DNA of 64,000 bases, from positions 1,076,501 to 1,140,500 of the forward strand of contig JACYXH010000477.1 in assembly GCA_026745465.1 (NCBI GenBank). Direction: 5' to 3'. The translations under genes were made by a program, and so were the position numbers. This stretch comes from Lota lota (lineage: Eukaryota; Chordata; Actinopteri; Gadiformes; Lotidae). This document shows, piece by piece, positions 1 through 24,212 of this stretch (positions are counted from its first letter, which is position 1; each line of letters begins with the position of its first letter). The notes beneath the pieces were generated by a model that was given only the letters and a program-made list of their open reading frames with translations, did not search any database and had not been told where the DNA came from.

Positions 1-539
1 ATTCTCTTCCCCTTTCTACTTCTTTATTACACTCTGGGGCTCCCTCTTTCTTGTCTTATTTTTTCTCTTTCAATGGCTCGCTCCTTTCATCTTCTGTAGG
101 CCCTCAGGAAACCTTTTTTTTGCCCTGAATCATTTAATATTCCACTTTTCTTCTTTCTCTTCTAACATGAGTCAGCTTTCACATCTGCGTCATGATGGAG
201 CGGGTCTCTCGTTCTCTTACTCTCTATATCCCTCTCTCTGTCTGTCTTCCTCTCGCTCTCCCTTGACTCTCTCTCTGTCTCCATATGTCCCTCTTCCTCT
301 CTCTCTCTATATATATACGTAAATCTCTCTTTCTCTCTTGCTTTTGTTGACTTCTAGCGACAAAATAATCATATTAATAACAATTCCCACATTCTAACTG
401 AGATCTCTAGCTCATTCTTGTCTAGTCTGGAAATATATCAACATCATTGCACAGTAGAGATAGAAATCTATGCCAGATGTGCAACATGTGTGACAAGGAA
501 CGTGTGTGAGAGACTATCTATGTCAGTTATCAGTCAATG
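1..539. other. non-coding, pyrimidine-rich flank
   Basis: No gene is visible. The first 350 bases are strongly CT-rich on the plus strand with short CT runs and a brief TA run near 310-318; the rest is ordinary AT-rich sequence. Confidence 0.6.
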
Positions 540-958
540 GCGTGGCTGGATATGGCGTTAGTTATGCAAATCTGACTTTAGATTAAAGATTACGATTTAG
601 ATTCTGATGGCAGAATAAGTAAAATCTGGGTGAATGGGGCGCTTCATTTTGTTTCACTTCATCTGTTTAGACCAATCATAGTGCTGGAGGCGGGGATCTG
701 TAACACTTGTTTACCACAAACTCAGTCAGCCATAGTAAACTGTAAAAAAGTGTCAAAAGGTCTCAAATAAACAACGTGTACACTTGTTAAAAAGTCCTTA
801 TGAAAGCTTCATCCACTAGAATATCTCCTTAACGAACCACGATACAAGGCATTACTCCACCTCTTGCAGCTGGTTTCCGGCCCAGGCTCTATGCCGTCTC
901 CCCCAAGAAGTTCTGCTATAACATAGTAGGACTGCTGGATCCCAGATTAGTTGTTTGC
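540..958 (+). repeat. interspersed repeat, copy A (about 420 bp)
   Basis: This stretch aligns by eye, same orientation, with 11165-11640. Shared blocks include the 'TCTGATGGCAGA' region, 'AAGCTTCATCCACT' and 'GTAGGACTGCTGGATC' near the right end. The copies differ by many substitutions and small indels, so they look like old members of a dispersed family. No protein-coding capacity or terminal repeats were recognised, so the class is unknown. Confidence 0.6.
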
Positions 959-3900
959 AAACTCATAGCAATCGATTGATTTAGTTAATGACCAAGTTAA
1001 TAACTTGGGGTTCATAGTCTGGGTTATGATGCATTATATGAAAACTTACTTCTAGGGGTGTGTTTACAATTTGTATATACTGATAACGTATTAATTGTTT
1101 CATTGATTAATTGACCTTGTTCAGCACATTCAACACAAACCTACATGTATTCAATATGGATGTCTTAATTGCAGTTGGAACACGAGTTAGTCACTGCTAA
1201 CTGCTTGTAGCTCAAAATAACCATGAATAATTTATACACACACACACAAACACAGCCTTGAAATTAACATTTTAAGCCACGTTGGCCTTCACCAAATGAA
1301 GTGTAATAAAACCCAATTACTTAGATGGGATTTGGGGTTGCTTTTGGTGTCTTTTATATAGTTTTACTCTCAGAGAAAGAGAAATCCAAGCTACTTTACT
1401 GGTATGTGCTACTGGTACAGTGTTGCAGGCTTGTTAAAGCAGCCCACCTGTAGCACGGCCAGTATGACCGGTGACATGTCATACTTGATAATAACCCAGA
1501 GTTAATCCCTACATTTGTATTCAGGTCTTCCAAAAAGTGGTAGAGAATTAGGATAAATTATGATGAGCAGACAACACAATCCTACCGGAGAATCATCAGC
1601 CATGAGAAAGAATGGTGTTTCCAAGGAAACAGGACTCGACAATGAAGGCAGGGCCATCACTGTCACTGTTTACACGTGAACCTGTTCACCGGCCTCTGCG
1701 CTCCTTTGCTGGGGCAATGTAATTATGAAGCAAAGATTGTCATGGACTATATACAAAGCTGCAGTGGCCTTTTACACCGCTCGCATCATTTCGTCTGCTG
1801 AGGATAAACCTCATTTAGTTTTACTTTATTTTGTTCATATAAGGCCGCGACTAATTAGAAGCTGTAAACATGAATAAACTGCATTTCATAAGCAAGATAA
1901 GATCATATAAGATGACTATGCATGCCATAAAGAGAGGGATGTTGTTTTCCATTGCAGAAAGTGAAAGTCATCCATTCCCAGACTCATTGTTATATTATTG
2001 CCAATGATTCAGCGCCCCCTATTGACAGACATGTTCAGTTTGCTTAAAGCAGGGATTTGTGTACACACAGGAGGTTAACACAAGATCAGCATCTCAGATA
2101 ATGTCTTTACTTTTAATTGGTGATTCGTTTAAATGGTTGAGCTCTGCATTAAATGCCACATAACCTTGGCCCGGTATCATTTCTTGGCTAAATATTACAA
2201 TGGTAGTATGATCTATTGATGGATATTGCTGAATTGCAACATGTTGATTATGTGATACTTAAAACTAACACTCGTGCTAAATCATAATCTATTATTGATA
2301 ATTTATGCATAGGCCAAGATGGTTTTCCACTGTAGGGCATTGTAGTTTTGGGTTGTGTAGTGTTTATGTATTTAACACGTTGTTAGAGATGTGTTGAGTT
2401 GGTTTGAGTTGTATTACCACCGGCCATAAATGTAAAAAATACAAGCCATTCTATTTACTATTTAGTCTTTATCTTAGACACTTTTCACCAAAGCAACTCA
2501 CAGTGAATTCCAGTACAGGTCATTAAGGACCCGGTAGGGCTGAGACATCTTGCTCAAAGATAACAATTAGAGTTTATAGCAAGTCACTTGAACAAAACTC
2601 GTGACACGCATGACAACAGGGATTTTGTTGATATTTTGTGTGGACACCACCCACAGACAGATGGGTAGAGCCAGACTAAAATGGATTAACCCATTCTAGC
2701 CAATGCTGCTTGGGGGTCATTTTTCAAAAGGATGCACTGAAGTGTTGGCTGTTGATGAGGAGTGATCAAAATCCATTCAATAATATCTATGAGTCAGTAA
2801 TCACATTCACAATTTACAGCAGGTCAAAATTTGTGGAATTAATACAGGGACAATATAATAAGAATGGTCAGGGTGTTGACTTCAAGCCAAAATATTATGT
2901 TTTCAGACGGTGTGAATTTTGCTCGGTGGCTATTACATAATACTGTAAGCAAAGCCACAATGTAATGAGTTGTAACAGATTTATTTGAGTTGTTTTATTT
3001 ACCCAAGGTGCTATATATAAATATGTGCTAAATAGGTGTAACTGGTAGCCTTTTGTCTTTCAGTTTCTCTACACTGTTTCAGGAAAACACAAAAGAACAT
3101 TCGCCTTATGAGAGATACATTTGCCAATGGTAAAACATTTAGCACAAGTCTTAAATTGTTTTGCCTTCTGTGACAAAAGTCCTAATGTCAGAGTGATCTT
3201 CTCGTAAATGATGTTCAGAAACATAAAATGTTCAAACAGAATGCATCACTGTGTCTGAACAAATGTACTAGATGGGCTAAGTTGCTAGGGTGGAAATACG
3301 TTGGTAATAGCCTATAATTTATGTTTGAACTTTCTTAACAATCGTAATTAGTTTCGGAAAGGTACCACTAGAAAGCGACACAATGTGGCTGTTCTGCGCG
3401 CTGTCCATGCTCGGGGTGCTGAAATCCCTACTAGCCACCGACACCAGGGCCTTAATGTTGGCTGAGAGAGGATCCTGAATTGTACCGTTATCCTGGCCTA
3501 ACGTAACGCAATTTCCGCTCTCATAATTCCTATGCGCTGTATACGCCAGTTTACAGTCCACAGAACAATAAAAAATAAAAAATGACAAGAATAACAAGAA
3601 ACAACGACGAAGCGAGCTAATGTGGACTTTATACGAAGATTCTGGCAAAGCAATGTCCAAAAGATTTAACGGAAACAGATATCCCTCTTTAAAAGGTCCC
3701 GCCTTCTTGTCGCCGCTAAACCCATTTAACTGAAAGTCCCGCCCTCTTTCTCGCCAATAATGCTCATTATGAGCATCTCGTTCCAGTCGAGATCTGAACG
3801 CCTGGGAACGAGGTTGGCCTGTGTTTATGTATGGTTCAGGGGCCTTTGCATTGACTTTATAAACCATGGATACAATATACAACATACTGCAAAGGCAATC

Positions 3901-4256
3901 AAAACTGAACGCGAACCAGATTCCACCTTCTCCAGTTTAAAGAGTCTGTTGGTTAGGACATCTTTCAGATGCAAATCACAGCGCAGCGGACAGTCAAACG
4001 TAAGCAAATAAACTGTTGTTAACAACAACCGAGTCATGCACGTTTGGACACAATGCCCCAATAATACAAAGTGTGTGTGTAGACACCTGGCGTTTCGTAT
4101 GCTATACCATGTAGCCCAATGAAACACACTTCCTATGCATCTTAGCAGGCAGGAAATTACATCCACATTGCACCTCCCCCTCCCACACAGCTCTCTAGAT
4201 AAGGTTTCCATCAAGACAAATGTGGAACAGCGTCCACAAATCGACACCGCTCGTAC
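959..4256. other. long non-coding stretch, no gene recognised
   Basis: I see no convincing exon. The region is AT-rich with a short CA run near 1238-1250. A 188-codon open frame at 3319-3885 on the minus strand resembles no family I know. The sequence becomes GC-richer from about 3700 towards the candidate first exon at 4257-4369. Exons of an unknown minus-strand gene could lie here undetected. Confidence 0.4.
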
Positions 4257-4369
4257 CTCTTGTAGTCGGAGGAAAAAATCCCCCCGCTCGCCGGGTCGTG
4301 GCCATACTCCGGCTCGCCGACACTTGACGAGCCTCCTTTCTCATCGCTGAAAGCTGAACTGGCCGACAT
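4257..4369 (-). CDS. candidate first coding exon of an unrecognised minus-strand gene
   Basis: On the minus strand an ATG at 4369-4367 opens 37 codons plus two bases, ending at a possible GT donor (AG then GTACGAG) at 4257/4256. The predicted start, [13 protein letters not shown], is followed by an acidic and Ser/Gly-rich stretch ending FSSDYK, which resembles the soluble N-terminus of an intracellular protein. The flank above 4370 is GC-rich and could be a promoter. I do not recognise the family and could not find a second exon at lower coordinates, so the gene would leave the window or have a long intron. It could also be a chance open frame in a GC-rich patch. Confidence 0.33.
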
Positions 4370-4990
4370 TGCCGCGGCTTCTTCGGAGCAGAGCGATGGA
4401 TGGATTTAGTGCAGCGGGGGGATTGCTCTTAAAGGCACACGACAGGCAACGTTATCTCGCTCGGATACCGCGATGCTGCTAGGGTCGTCCCCGCTCCAAG
4501 TGGCAGATGCTACAGTCACGTGATGTATCCATCCCACCCCAGTAGGCCTACCCAATACATCCTGTAGGGCCATAGCAACCCAATACATTATGTAGACAAC
4601 ACTTATTTATTTAGAAAATGCGCAGAGTACAGAGTACTAAATGCATTTGTCTCCTTCAAACCTTTATCCGGCAATACCTTATTGAATTTGTTGAGTTTAA
4701 TTAGCATTTTGCGATCTAAATGTACATTGCTGTTTCCTATATAGGCTTATTCTTGTTTTTCAAATTTACCATGAAGCTCATCGGAAATGTGCCAGAAGTC
4801 TGAATCCTTAAGTTAGCCTATGGATCAACAACGCATGGACATACTACATTCGCCACTAGGTGGCACTAAAACTAATGCAAGTTACTAGAGGCTCAGTGAT
4901 CTCAATTTGTCTTCCTTGACTGAAACCTCTCCTAAAATAACTTTTCACACGAGAGAGAGAGAAAAAGAGAAACAGAGAGAGACAGTGATT

Positions 4991-5093
<103 letters not shown>

Positions 5094-5585
5094 TAAACTT
5101 GCTAGGGCGCTTCGGGGACTACTGGAAAACAACACATTCTAAATAATCAGAAGTGTCATAGGCCTACCAAATGAATTATGGAAAGTGATCTAAAAGGTAT
5201 ATTAATATGGCTATTCCAATTTGTTATCGTGTGCGATATTTCGTATATTTCGACATCCTGCCCCTATTTTACCACCAGGTGTGATGTTGATTAGCCATTA
5301 AAATCCCTGCCAAGCCTACCAGCCTACTACAGTAGATAGTGGGTAAATGGTTCATCAACATTACACCTAGTAGAAAAATTGAGTGTAATTTAAACACCAC
5401 ATTTTCCCTGTCACCCATGTCACTAGAGATTCTGTTGGTATAGGGCAGTGGTTCTCAAACTATTTATGTTTTCAGCACGGTACCCTTTTCACCAGCACAA
5501 ACATTTTGGGGTGGGGAAAATGAATATGAACAAAAATAATGTGCATGTTATTTGGTGTAAACATGGACCTTGAATGGGTGATGCA

Positions 5586-5742
5586 TGGGTGTGTGTGCAT
5601 GTGTGTTTGAGGTAAAGTTTGGTTGAAGCCTTTGTGTGTGTAACTGTGCGTGTGCTTGTTTGCATCTGTGTGTGTGTGTGTGTGTGTGTTTGTGTGTGTG
5701 TGTGGTAAAGTTTGGTTGAAACCTGGCTGTGTGTGTGTGTGA
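5586..5742 (+). repeat. GT-rich array with GGTTGAA-containing spacers
   Basis: GT runs are interrupted by a conserved spacer resembling GTAAAGTTTGGTTGAAACC, at 5612-5630 and again from 5704. The same spacer occurs at 7081-7100 and 7175-7195, and in reverse orientation around 38960-38980 in a hatching-enzyme intron. The spacing suggests the end of a transposable element rather than a simple microsatellite. Confidence 0.65.
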
Positions 5743-6235
5743 GACAGCTGGATGTAAACTCTGAGACGTGTCCTCAGGAATGTGAAGCGTGATATATCGT
5801 GTGGTCACAGGGGTCTCTTTCAGACGACACTCAAACAGGAAGGGAAAAGTGCAGATAGCATAGCGCATTTCCACTTTTTTAGCCAGCATTGTGTTAAAGT
5901 GGGAAATAGAGAAATATCTGTCGCTTAAGTAAACAAAGATATATGTCACTGCTGAAGAGTTTCTGTAGCTGTAAAATGCATATATATTTAGTGTCCAACA
6001 GTGTGGCAAATTCTTTGCAAAGAACCCCAGAACAGACAACACATAACAATGGGCAGCTGAAATCAGCCAAAATAAACCTGAAAAAGCGGTAGGTCTGTAT
6101 CCTTTAAACACTATAACAAATATAACTGACAGAAATACGGAAACTGATTGATGGTTGTAACGTTGGAAAAGGGAAGTCATTTTTAGTCTTTACTTCCCCT
6201 GCATTTTACATTCCAGGGGGTATTTTTTGTATAGT

Positions 6236-6242
6236 GTGTGTT

Positions 6243-6317
<75 letters not shown>
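6236..6317. repeat. (GT)n microsatellite
   Basis: About 40 GT units with one TTTG interruption at the left edge. No gene is seen between 5760 and 7060, only AT-rich sequence. Confidence 0.95.
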
Positions 6318-6319
<2 letters not shown>

Positions 6320-7056
6320 ATCTGTGTTTTTCCACACAAAAAGCTGACATTGTGTGTTGATTAAAGTAAAGAATAAAGAGTATGCAACCACACAAACTTT
6401 TGGGAATGCTGTGATAACAAAACCCATCACAAATTCATTTTTTGTTCATAAGTATGGAGCCATATCTGCTGACATCACACGTTCTAATAACAATGAGTGC
6501 TCACTCACCCGTCGCAGAGCAAGAAGGCCCTATCATTTGTAGCTTGGAAAATCAGAAAATGCTGATGAAGCAACACAACAGCAAAAAAAGATTGTGTTTT
6601 GATTTTTGTTACTGTTTCTATTTTTGCTCTGTGACGATGAGAGCAAGAGGTTGCGTGTCACGGGGCATTATGTCTCATTGTCTGCTTTCAAGTAAACCAG
6701 CTTGGAACAACAGCGACAGGAAGACAGAACTCACATGGCCAGAGGTTATAGGTCGGGCATGTGACTCCAGTTCATCATCAACTTGGACCAATGAAATATC
6801 TACCTGCTTTGTCTTCAGAGGAGGTTTGTCATGGACATATATGATTATATGAAACCAATTGTGACTGACCGTTATTTTAGTTTTTAGTGATGTTTGATTA
6901 TGGATGGACATGTTATTGATATAGGGCACATGAATAAGTAACTTGGCATTAACTTTTCAGTTCATTTAGGTATCAATGTGCTGAAATATGCTTTTAAAAT
7001 GTTACAAATATTCACATTATGATTATAAAGACTAAAGTATACAGAAAGTGTGTACG

Positions 7057-7101
7057 TGTGTATGTGTGTGTGTGTGTGTGACAAAGTTCGGTTGAAACCT
7101 T

Positions 7102-7173
<72 letters not shown>

Positions 7174-7525
7174 TGATAACGTTTGGATGAAACCTTGTGT
7201 GCCACATCCCTTTTTTCTTTGCGCGACGGTCGACGTTTAAATGGCAAAAGGGAACTGAACTGGGATTTGAAAGTGTTGGTTTTTACTACTGTCCCGTGCA
7301 CCCCATGGAAGTGTATTATTTCGGTTCTGTTTGCAAATAGTTTTACAGTCAGCCGAATGCGAGAGTGGACATTGCTAGACCACACCGACCAGATGCGTTA
7401 GTCATGTGTAAAGGTATTTCTGCTTTGTGTCTGCATATCCACCTCTAGCCCCATTTGTGACCCAAAAATCAGGCGAAGCATTATCATACAGAGTGCGGCT
7501 AATCCACCCCTGAACATTTCCCCAA
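7057..7525 (+). mobile_element. interspersed element with GT-array end, copy 1
   Basis: The left part is two GT arrays separated by the GTTCGGTTGAAACC spacer. The right part (about 7260-7525) is unique-looking sequence that reappears in reverse complement at 38645-38900 inside intron 5 of the second hatching-enzyme gene; both contain GTGCACCCCATGGAAGTG or its complement. Two copies 31 kb apart, one of them absent from the matching intron of the sister gene, show that it is a dispersed insertion. No open frame was found, so it is probably non-autonomous; class unknown. Confidence 0.7.
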
Positions 7526-7837
7526 AAGCTCAACCTATCGAGAGAGACAAGGCCCTCAAAAACTTCTATCAACAAATCGCGGACTACACCTTTAATGCTT
7601 CTGGATGCGCCTGGGACGTTTTGTATTGGTTTGTAGGTGGAGCACTTTGGGGAGGTGTGCAGGCCTGCAGAGTATACAGTCCACGGAACGCAGCAACAAC
7701 CAACACATGTTGTCAGCGAGTACCGTACAAAGTGCCCAACGAACGCACTATTTGGGTTTGTAAACAGGCTATAAGTGGTTAAGTAAGTTGCGCCATCAAA
7801 AAACAAAGGTAGATGCTGGTTCAAGAGAACTTCCCAA

Positions 7838-15132
<7,295 letters not shown>

Positions 15133-15485
15133 TGAGACCTTCTAGTCTGGTCCACGGGAAGCTCTCCGAAGAACACTCTTAGTCATGCTTAAGCATGGAG
15201 GAAGGAGCCACTGTTGAAGAACATCCAGTGTATCATCTTTTAAAAAAAGATGTAGAATGCGCCCTTACTTCGTGTGTTACATTTCTTTATTAGTTTTAGT
15301 TTATCATATTATTTAGAAATGACTTTTCAGCAGGAGTTTACGAAGTAGTTTAGTAACTCATTAACTAACAGCTTTAATTAATTTTCAGCATTTCAATTTT
15401 ATATTGTGTGTTTGTATACTGTTTACCTTTTATTAAACTATTTCTTATAGTCAGTGTGGTTGTTTCGAAATTTTGCTTTTTAAAA

Positions 15486-15557
<72 letters not shown>

Positions 15558-15950
15558 TGGGGTTATTATGATTATTGCGGGGGTCAAGTAGGATGTACCA
15601 TGGGCCATCAGAAGGTCAGAAACGGCACTGCTGTCATGTAACAATGACGAAGCTTTTCTCAGTATCCTGGTCCCCTGCCCTCGTGTCCGTGCCCCCTGCC
15701 GGAAGCAAATATATTTTCATGTTGCGACCTGAGAATATTCTGTTTGCCAACACAGAAGACTTTAGGACAGTGTGTCCTAGTTTCTCTGGCTCGATTTATT
15801 TTTAGTAAATCGAGTCTTCCACTGGTTAGTGCCATACATGCCATACACAAGTAAACTTAGTAAATTGCACTTAATAACATGGTCCTGTCAAGTAACAAAA
15901 TGATAAGATCAAAACTGAAAGCGCTTGTGCATTTATGTACTGGACCTGGC
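15133..15950. other. snx22 3' flank and intergenic spacer
   Basis: Follows the snx22 stop. It contains a (GT)n microsatellite at 15487-15550 and otherwise AT-rich sequence. No clear poly(A) signal could be assigned to snx22; an ATTAAA at about 15432 is a weak candidate. No gene is seen. Confidence 0.5.
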
Positions 15951-16213
15951 GCATGCGCTCAAAGTAGCGGGCGGAAGTCGGCGCACAGCTCGACTAGTCC
16001 ATGCCTGGTCAGGATTTGTTCCTCGCTCCTTCACTTGTCCTGACACGGAGCTCTTCTGAAACTTCTAGCCAGCAGTGCTCAAGAGACAGAGCTGTGCTTT
16101 TTCTGCAAAATATATCTGGGATATATATTCGCCTTGTGATTGCAAGAGGGAAGCCTGAATACCGGTGCGTCTCGTAGTTATCTTGCCTGGCCCCTTATCA
16201 TAAGCTAGCAAGC
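15951..16213 (+). promoter_or_regulatory. probable adpgk promoter and non-coding first exon
   Basis: This GC-richer patch, with GCGGGCGGAAGTCGGCGC near 15968, precedes a good donor (AAGC then GTAAGTA) at 16214. A strong acceptor, a pyrimidine tract then TTTCAG, ends at 16936, 39 bases before the adpgk ATG. The arrangement suggests a 5'UTR exon ending at 16213 and a 723-base UTR intron. The transcription start was not determined. Confidence 0.45.
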
Positions 16214-16975
16214 GTAAGTAGTACTTTAACCAATTCTATCTATGACATCGGATTATTGTGCAAGGCCTACTCGGTTAAGAAACTTGTCAACCACATATAT
16301 TTTAACGTGAATTAAGATTGGTTAGTCAGCATTGGCTTCCACGTTTGCGTTGACATGGTAGTGTATTGTACCATATACGCTGGTCAGTGGTCGTGGCTGG
16401 CAACCAATGAACATCGCACGATGCAAACATAAACTGTATAGACAAGTGTCCCTGATTCGTCACTGCCGCATATTAATCCCATTATGAGTTGAATAGAGAA
16501 TGGTTTATTTGTAGCCTTTTCATGTGAAAGATCAGTTGCCAAGACTTGAATGCTTTGCAATTGATACATGACTGATTTGTTGTGAATAGTCAGCAAAACT
16601 ATTGCAGGATATGTCAATATCTTATATCATACATGCATACATACAGATTGTTGCCCATGGTTCTCTATTAATTTATATCTAATACCATTGAATCTCAATG
16701 TTAATGGTTCATACGTCTCTCTAGCTCTGTGTGTAACTGACAGTGTTTGGATTTTGGATCAACATACTGTCAGTTGTAGAGCTAACTTCTCTCGGTTATG
16801 GCTCAATAAACCACTCCTTCCTCAGAAATCTTGAATATCAACCCTATTCTTATACCTGCTTACTCTCACACAGGGGAGTGGTGCACTTCGCTCTAACGAA
16901 CCGAACTAAGGCGGTTTTTTCCCCCTGTATTTTCAGGTTGTGTGTGTGTGTAATAATCGTGCGTCACGGAGCATC

Positions 16976-22484
<5,509 letters not shown>

Positions 22485-23885
22485 GGACCCAAACCCCTCC
22501 CTGTTCTCTTTTAGTCTAGACCACTCCCCCCTCCTCGTCCTCCGTGGTACCATTTGTAGAGTAAGCTGTTGGTTCTCTGGTTGTAGCAGTGGTTTCAGGT
22601 TCTATACAGACCTGTGTTGTCCAGGATTCTCAGTAAGGTGTGACCCTTTAGTTAGTAGAACGCGTGTGGGTGACTTAAAATCCTGCCTCTCGACACCTCC
22701 AGCCTTCCTAGAATCCAGAACCGTTCTTTCCTCAGCGAACATGGAGCGGAACGCGTCTCAACTCCATCTGAACAGGGTCGCAAGTGGGTAAGGAGCTATG
22801 CAGCATCGGTGACGATTCAAAGCCATCTCCAAAGAGTCTAGTTGGCTCAAACTGATTTCAAGTGGCATGGCGTACCTTTTTAAACATGCAGTCAGTGCCT
22901 TTTAGAGGAAGAGTTAAGAGTTTTGTCAACCTTACAGAGCGAAGAGCTAAATCTCTCACAAATCAAAAGTCTGTTTTATGAAACTCCATTTAACTGGATA
23001 TTACAAATGTGTCACTCGTTAGGTTTAAAGATACTTCCTGGTCTCATGTCTATTTGTTTCAGTACACAAAATGGATAGAGAAAATGATGGTCCTATGTCC
23101 TGCTTAAGATCCTCACTCATAGGAAAACAGGAAAATTAGGAATCAGTGACATTGTTTCCACTTTCACATATGCATCATTGATATTGTTTTAGACCTTTAT
23201 AGTTTGGTCACATGCCATTATACTCAATTGTTGCTTTCTCTATAAAAAAAATGATGTTCCTTAGCCAGTTAATCAAAGCATCAAAATACATTTGTTATAA
23301 AGTGAGAGACTTGTTCTGTGAGGATTCTTTTTTATTAAAATGTTGTTTTTAAGGTGAGATGGGCAGCAGGGCCTAGAGTACATCTGATGACAGGAAAGCA
23401 AACTAAAGATTCAACGTTTTAACTATTTGATTTACATCGCACTCCACCTGTATTTTGCAATTCATATTGCCCTGAGAAGTAAAAAGTGGCATGCAGTGAT
23501 AGCATTAGTCTTGGAATTTATGCAAGAAATGGCTATAAATATATACTACTTTCTCTGGATCTATTTGACATAAGTCAAATAATTCCCACGTTAAAATGTT
23601 TCTCATAAACAATGTATTTGTATACCTCAAATGGCCAATGATGGCATGCAATAAGAGTCTTAATGCCGCAACGAAAATGAACATTGTATCCAGCAGAGTG
23701 GATTCTTTGCTCTAGGAGACACATGCTCCATTTGGGGAATCGGCATAGGTACACAGCCGTATCGGAGAACACCCCTATTTTGGCAAGTACAATCTATTTT
23801 AAGTTTACGGTCTGTTTATCTTGTGTCTTAACTTGTATTGACTTTCTAGGCAAGTTGCCTTGTAATTCGTCATGAAAATGTAAAT

Positions 23886-23891
23886 AATAAA
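23886..23891 (+). other. probable adpgk poly(A) signal
   Basis: AATAAA about 1.4 kb after the stop, followed by a GT-rich stretch (GTGTCTTTATTGTGGTGTCTG from about 23897) typical of a downstream cleavage element. The 3'UTR in between has no other clear signal and no gene. An alternative upstream signal cannot be excluded. Confidence 0.55.
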
Positions 23892-24018
23892 ACAGGTGTC
23901 TTTATTGTGGTGTCTGTATTAGTTTATTTCAATTTGAAATCTTTGAAAGAGATTGTGAGCAGCATTGCTGCAGCAACGATGATCTGCAAATGCATATTCG
24001 GAAAGAAGTATGTTAAAG

Positions 24019-24212
24019 CTAGGGTAGGTAATTTGTTGTCCTACTTGTACAATTCTCATTACATCCCGACAGCAATCAATCAAAAATGCTTTAACAAATA
24101 ATATAAACAAATCTGATATCTGTGGCTGTCGCGGGCCTGCATTAAGTCCATCCAATCATTTAATTTGGCCCAAACAAAATTATTGGATGGCCTACCTGTC
24201 TGTCTACCCGGC
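24019..24212 (+). repeat. interspersed repeat, copy 1 ('GCTAGGGTAGG')
   Basis: Matches 41167-41345 in the same orientation: both start GCTAGGGTAGG, carry CCGACAGCAATCAAT, and end ATTGGATGGC then a CTGTCTACC region. The retroelement remnant begins immediately to the right. Family not identified. Confidence 0.55.

Noticed and set aside
3319..3885. 188-codon minus-strand open frame
   Set aside because: No recognisable domain or family, and no supporting splice or start context. Chance frame in moderately GC-rich DNA.
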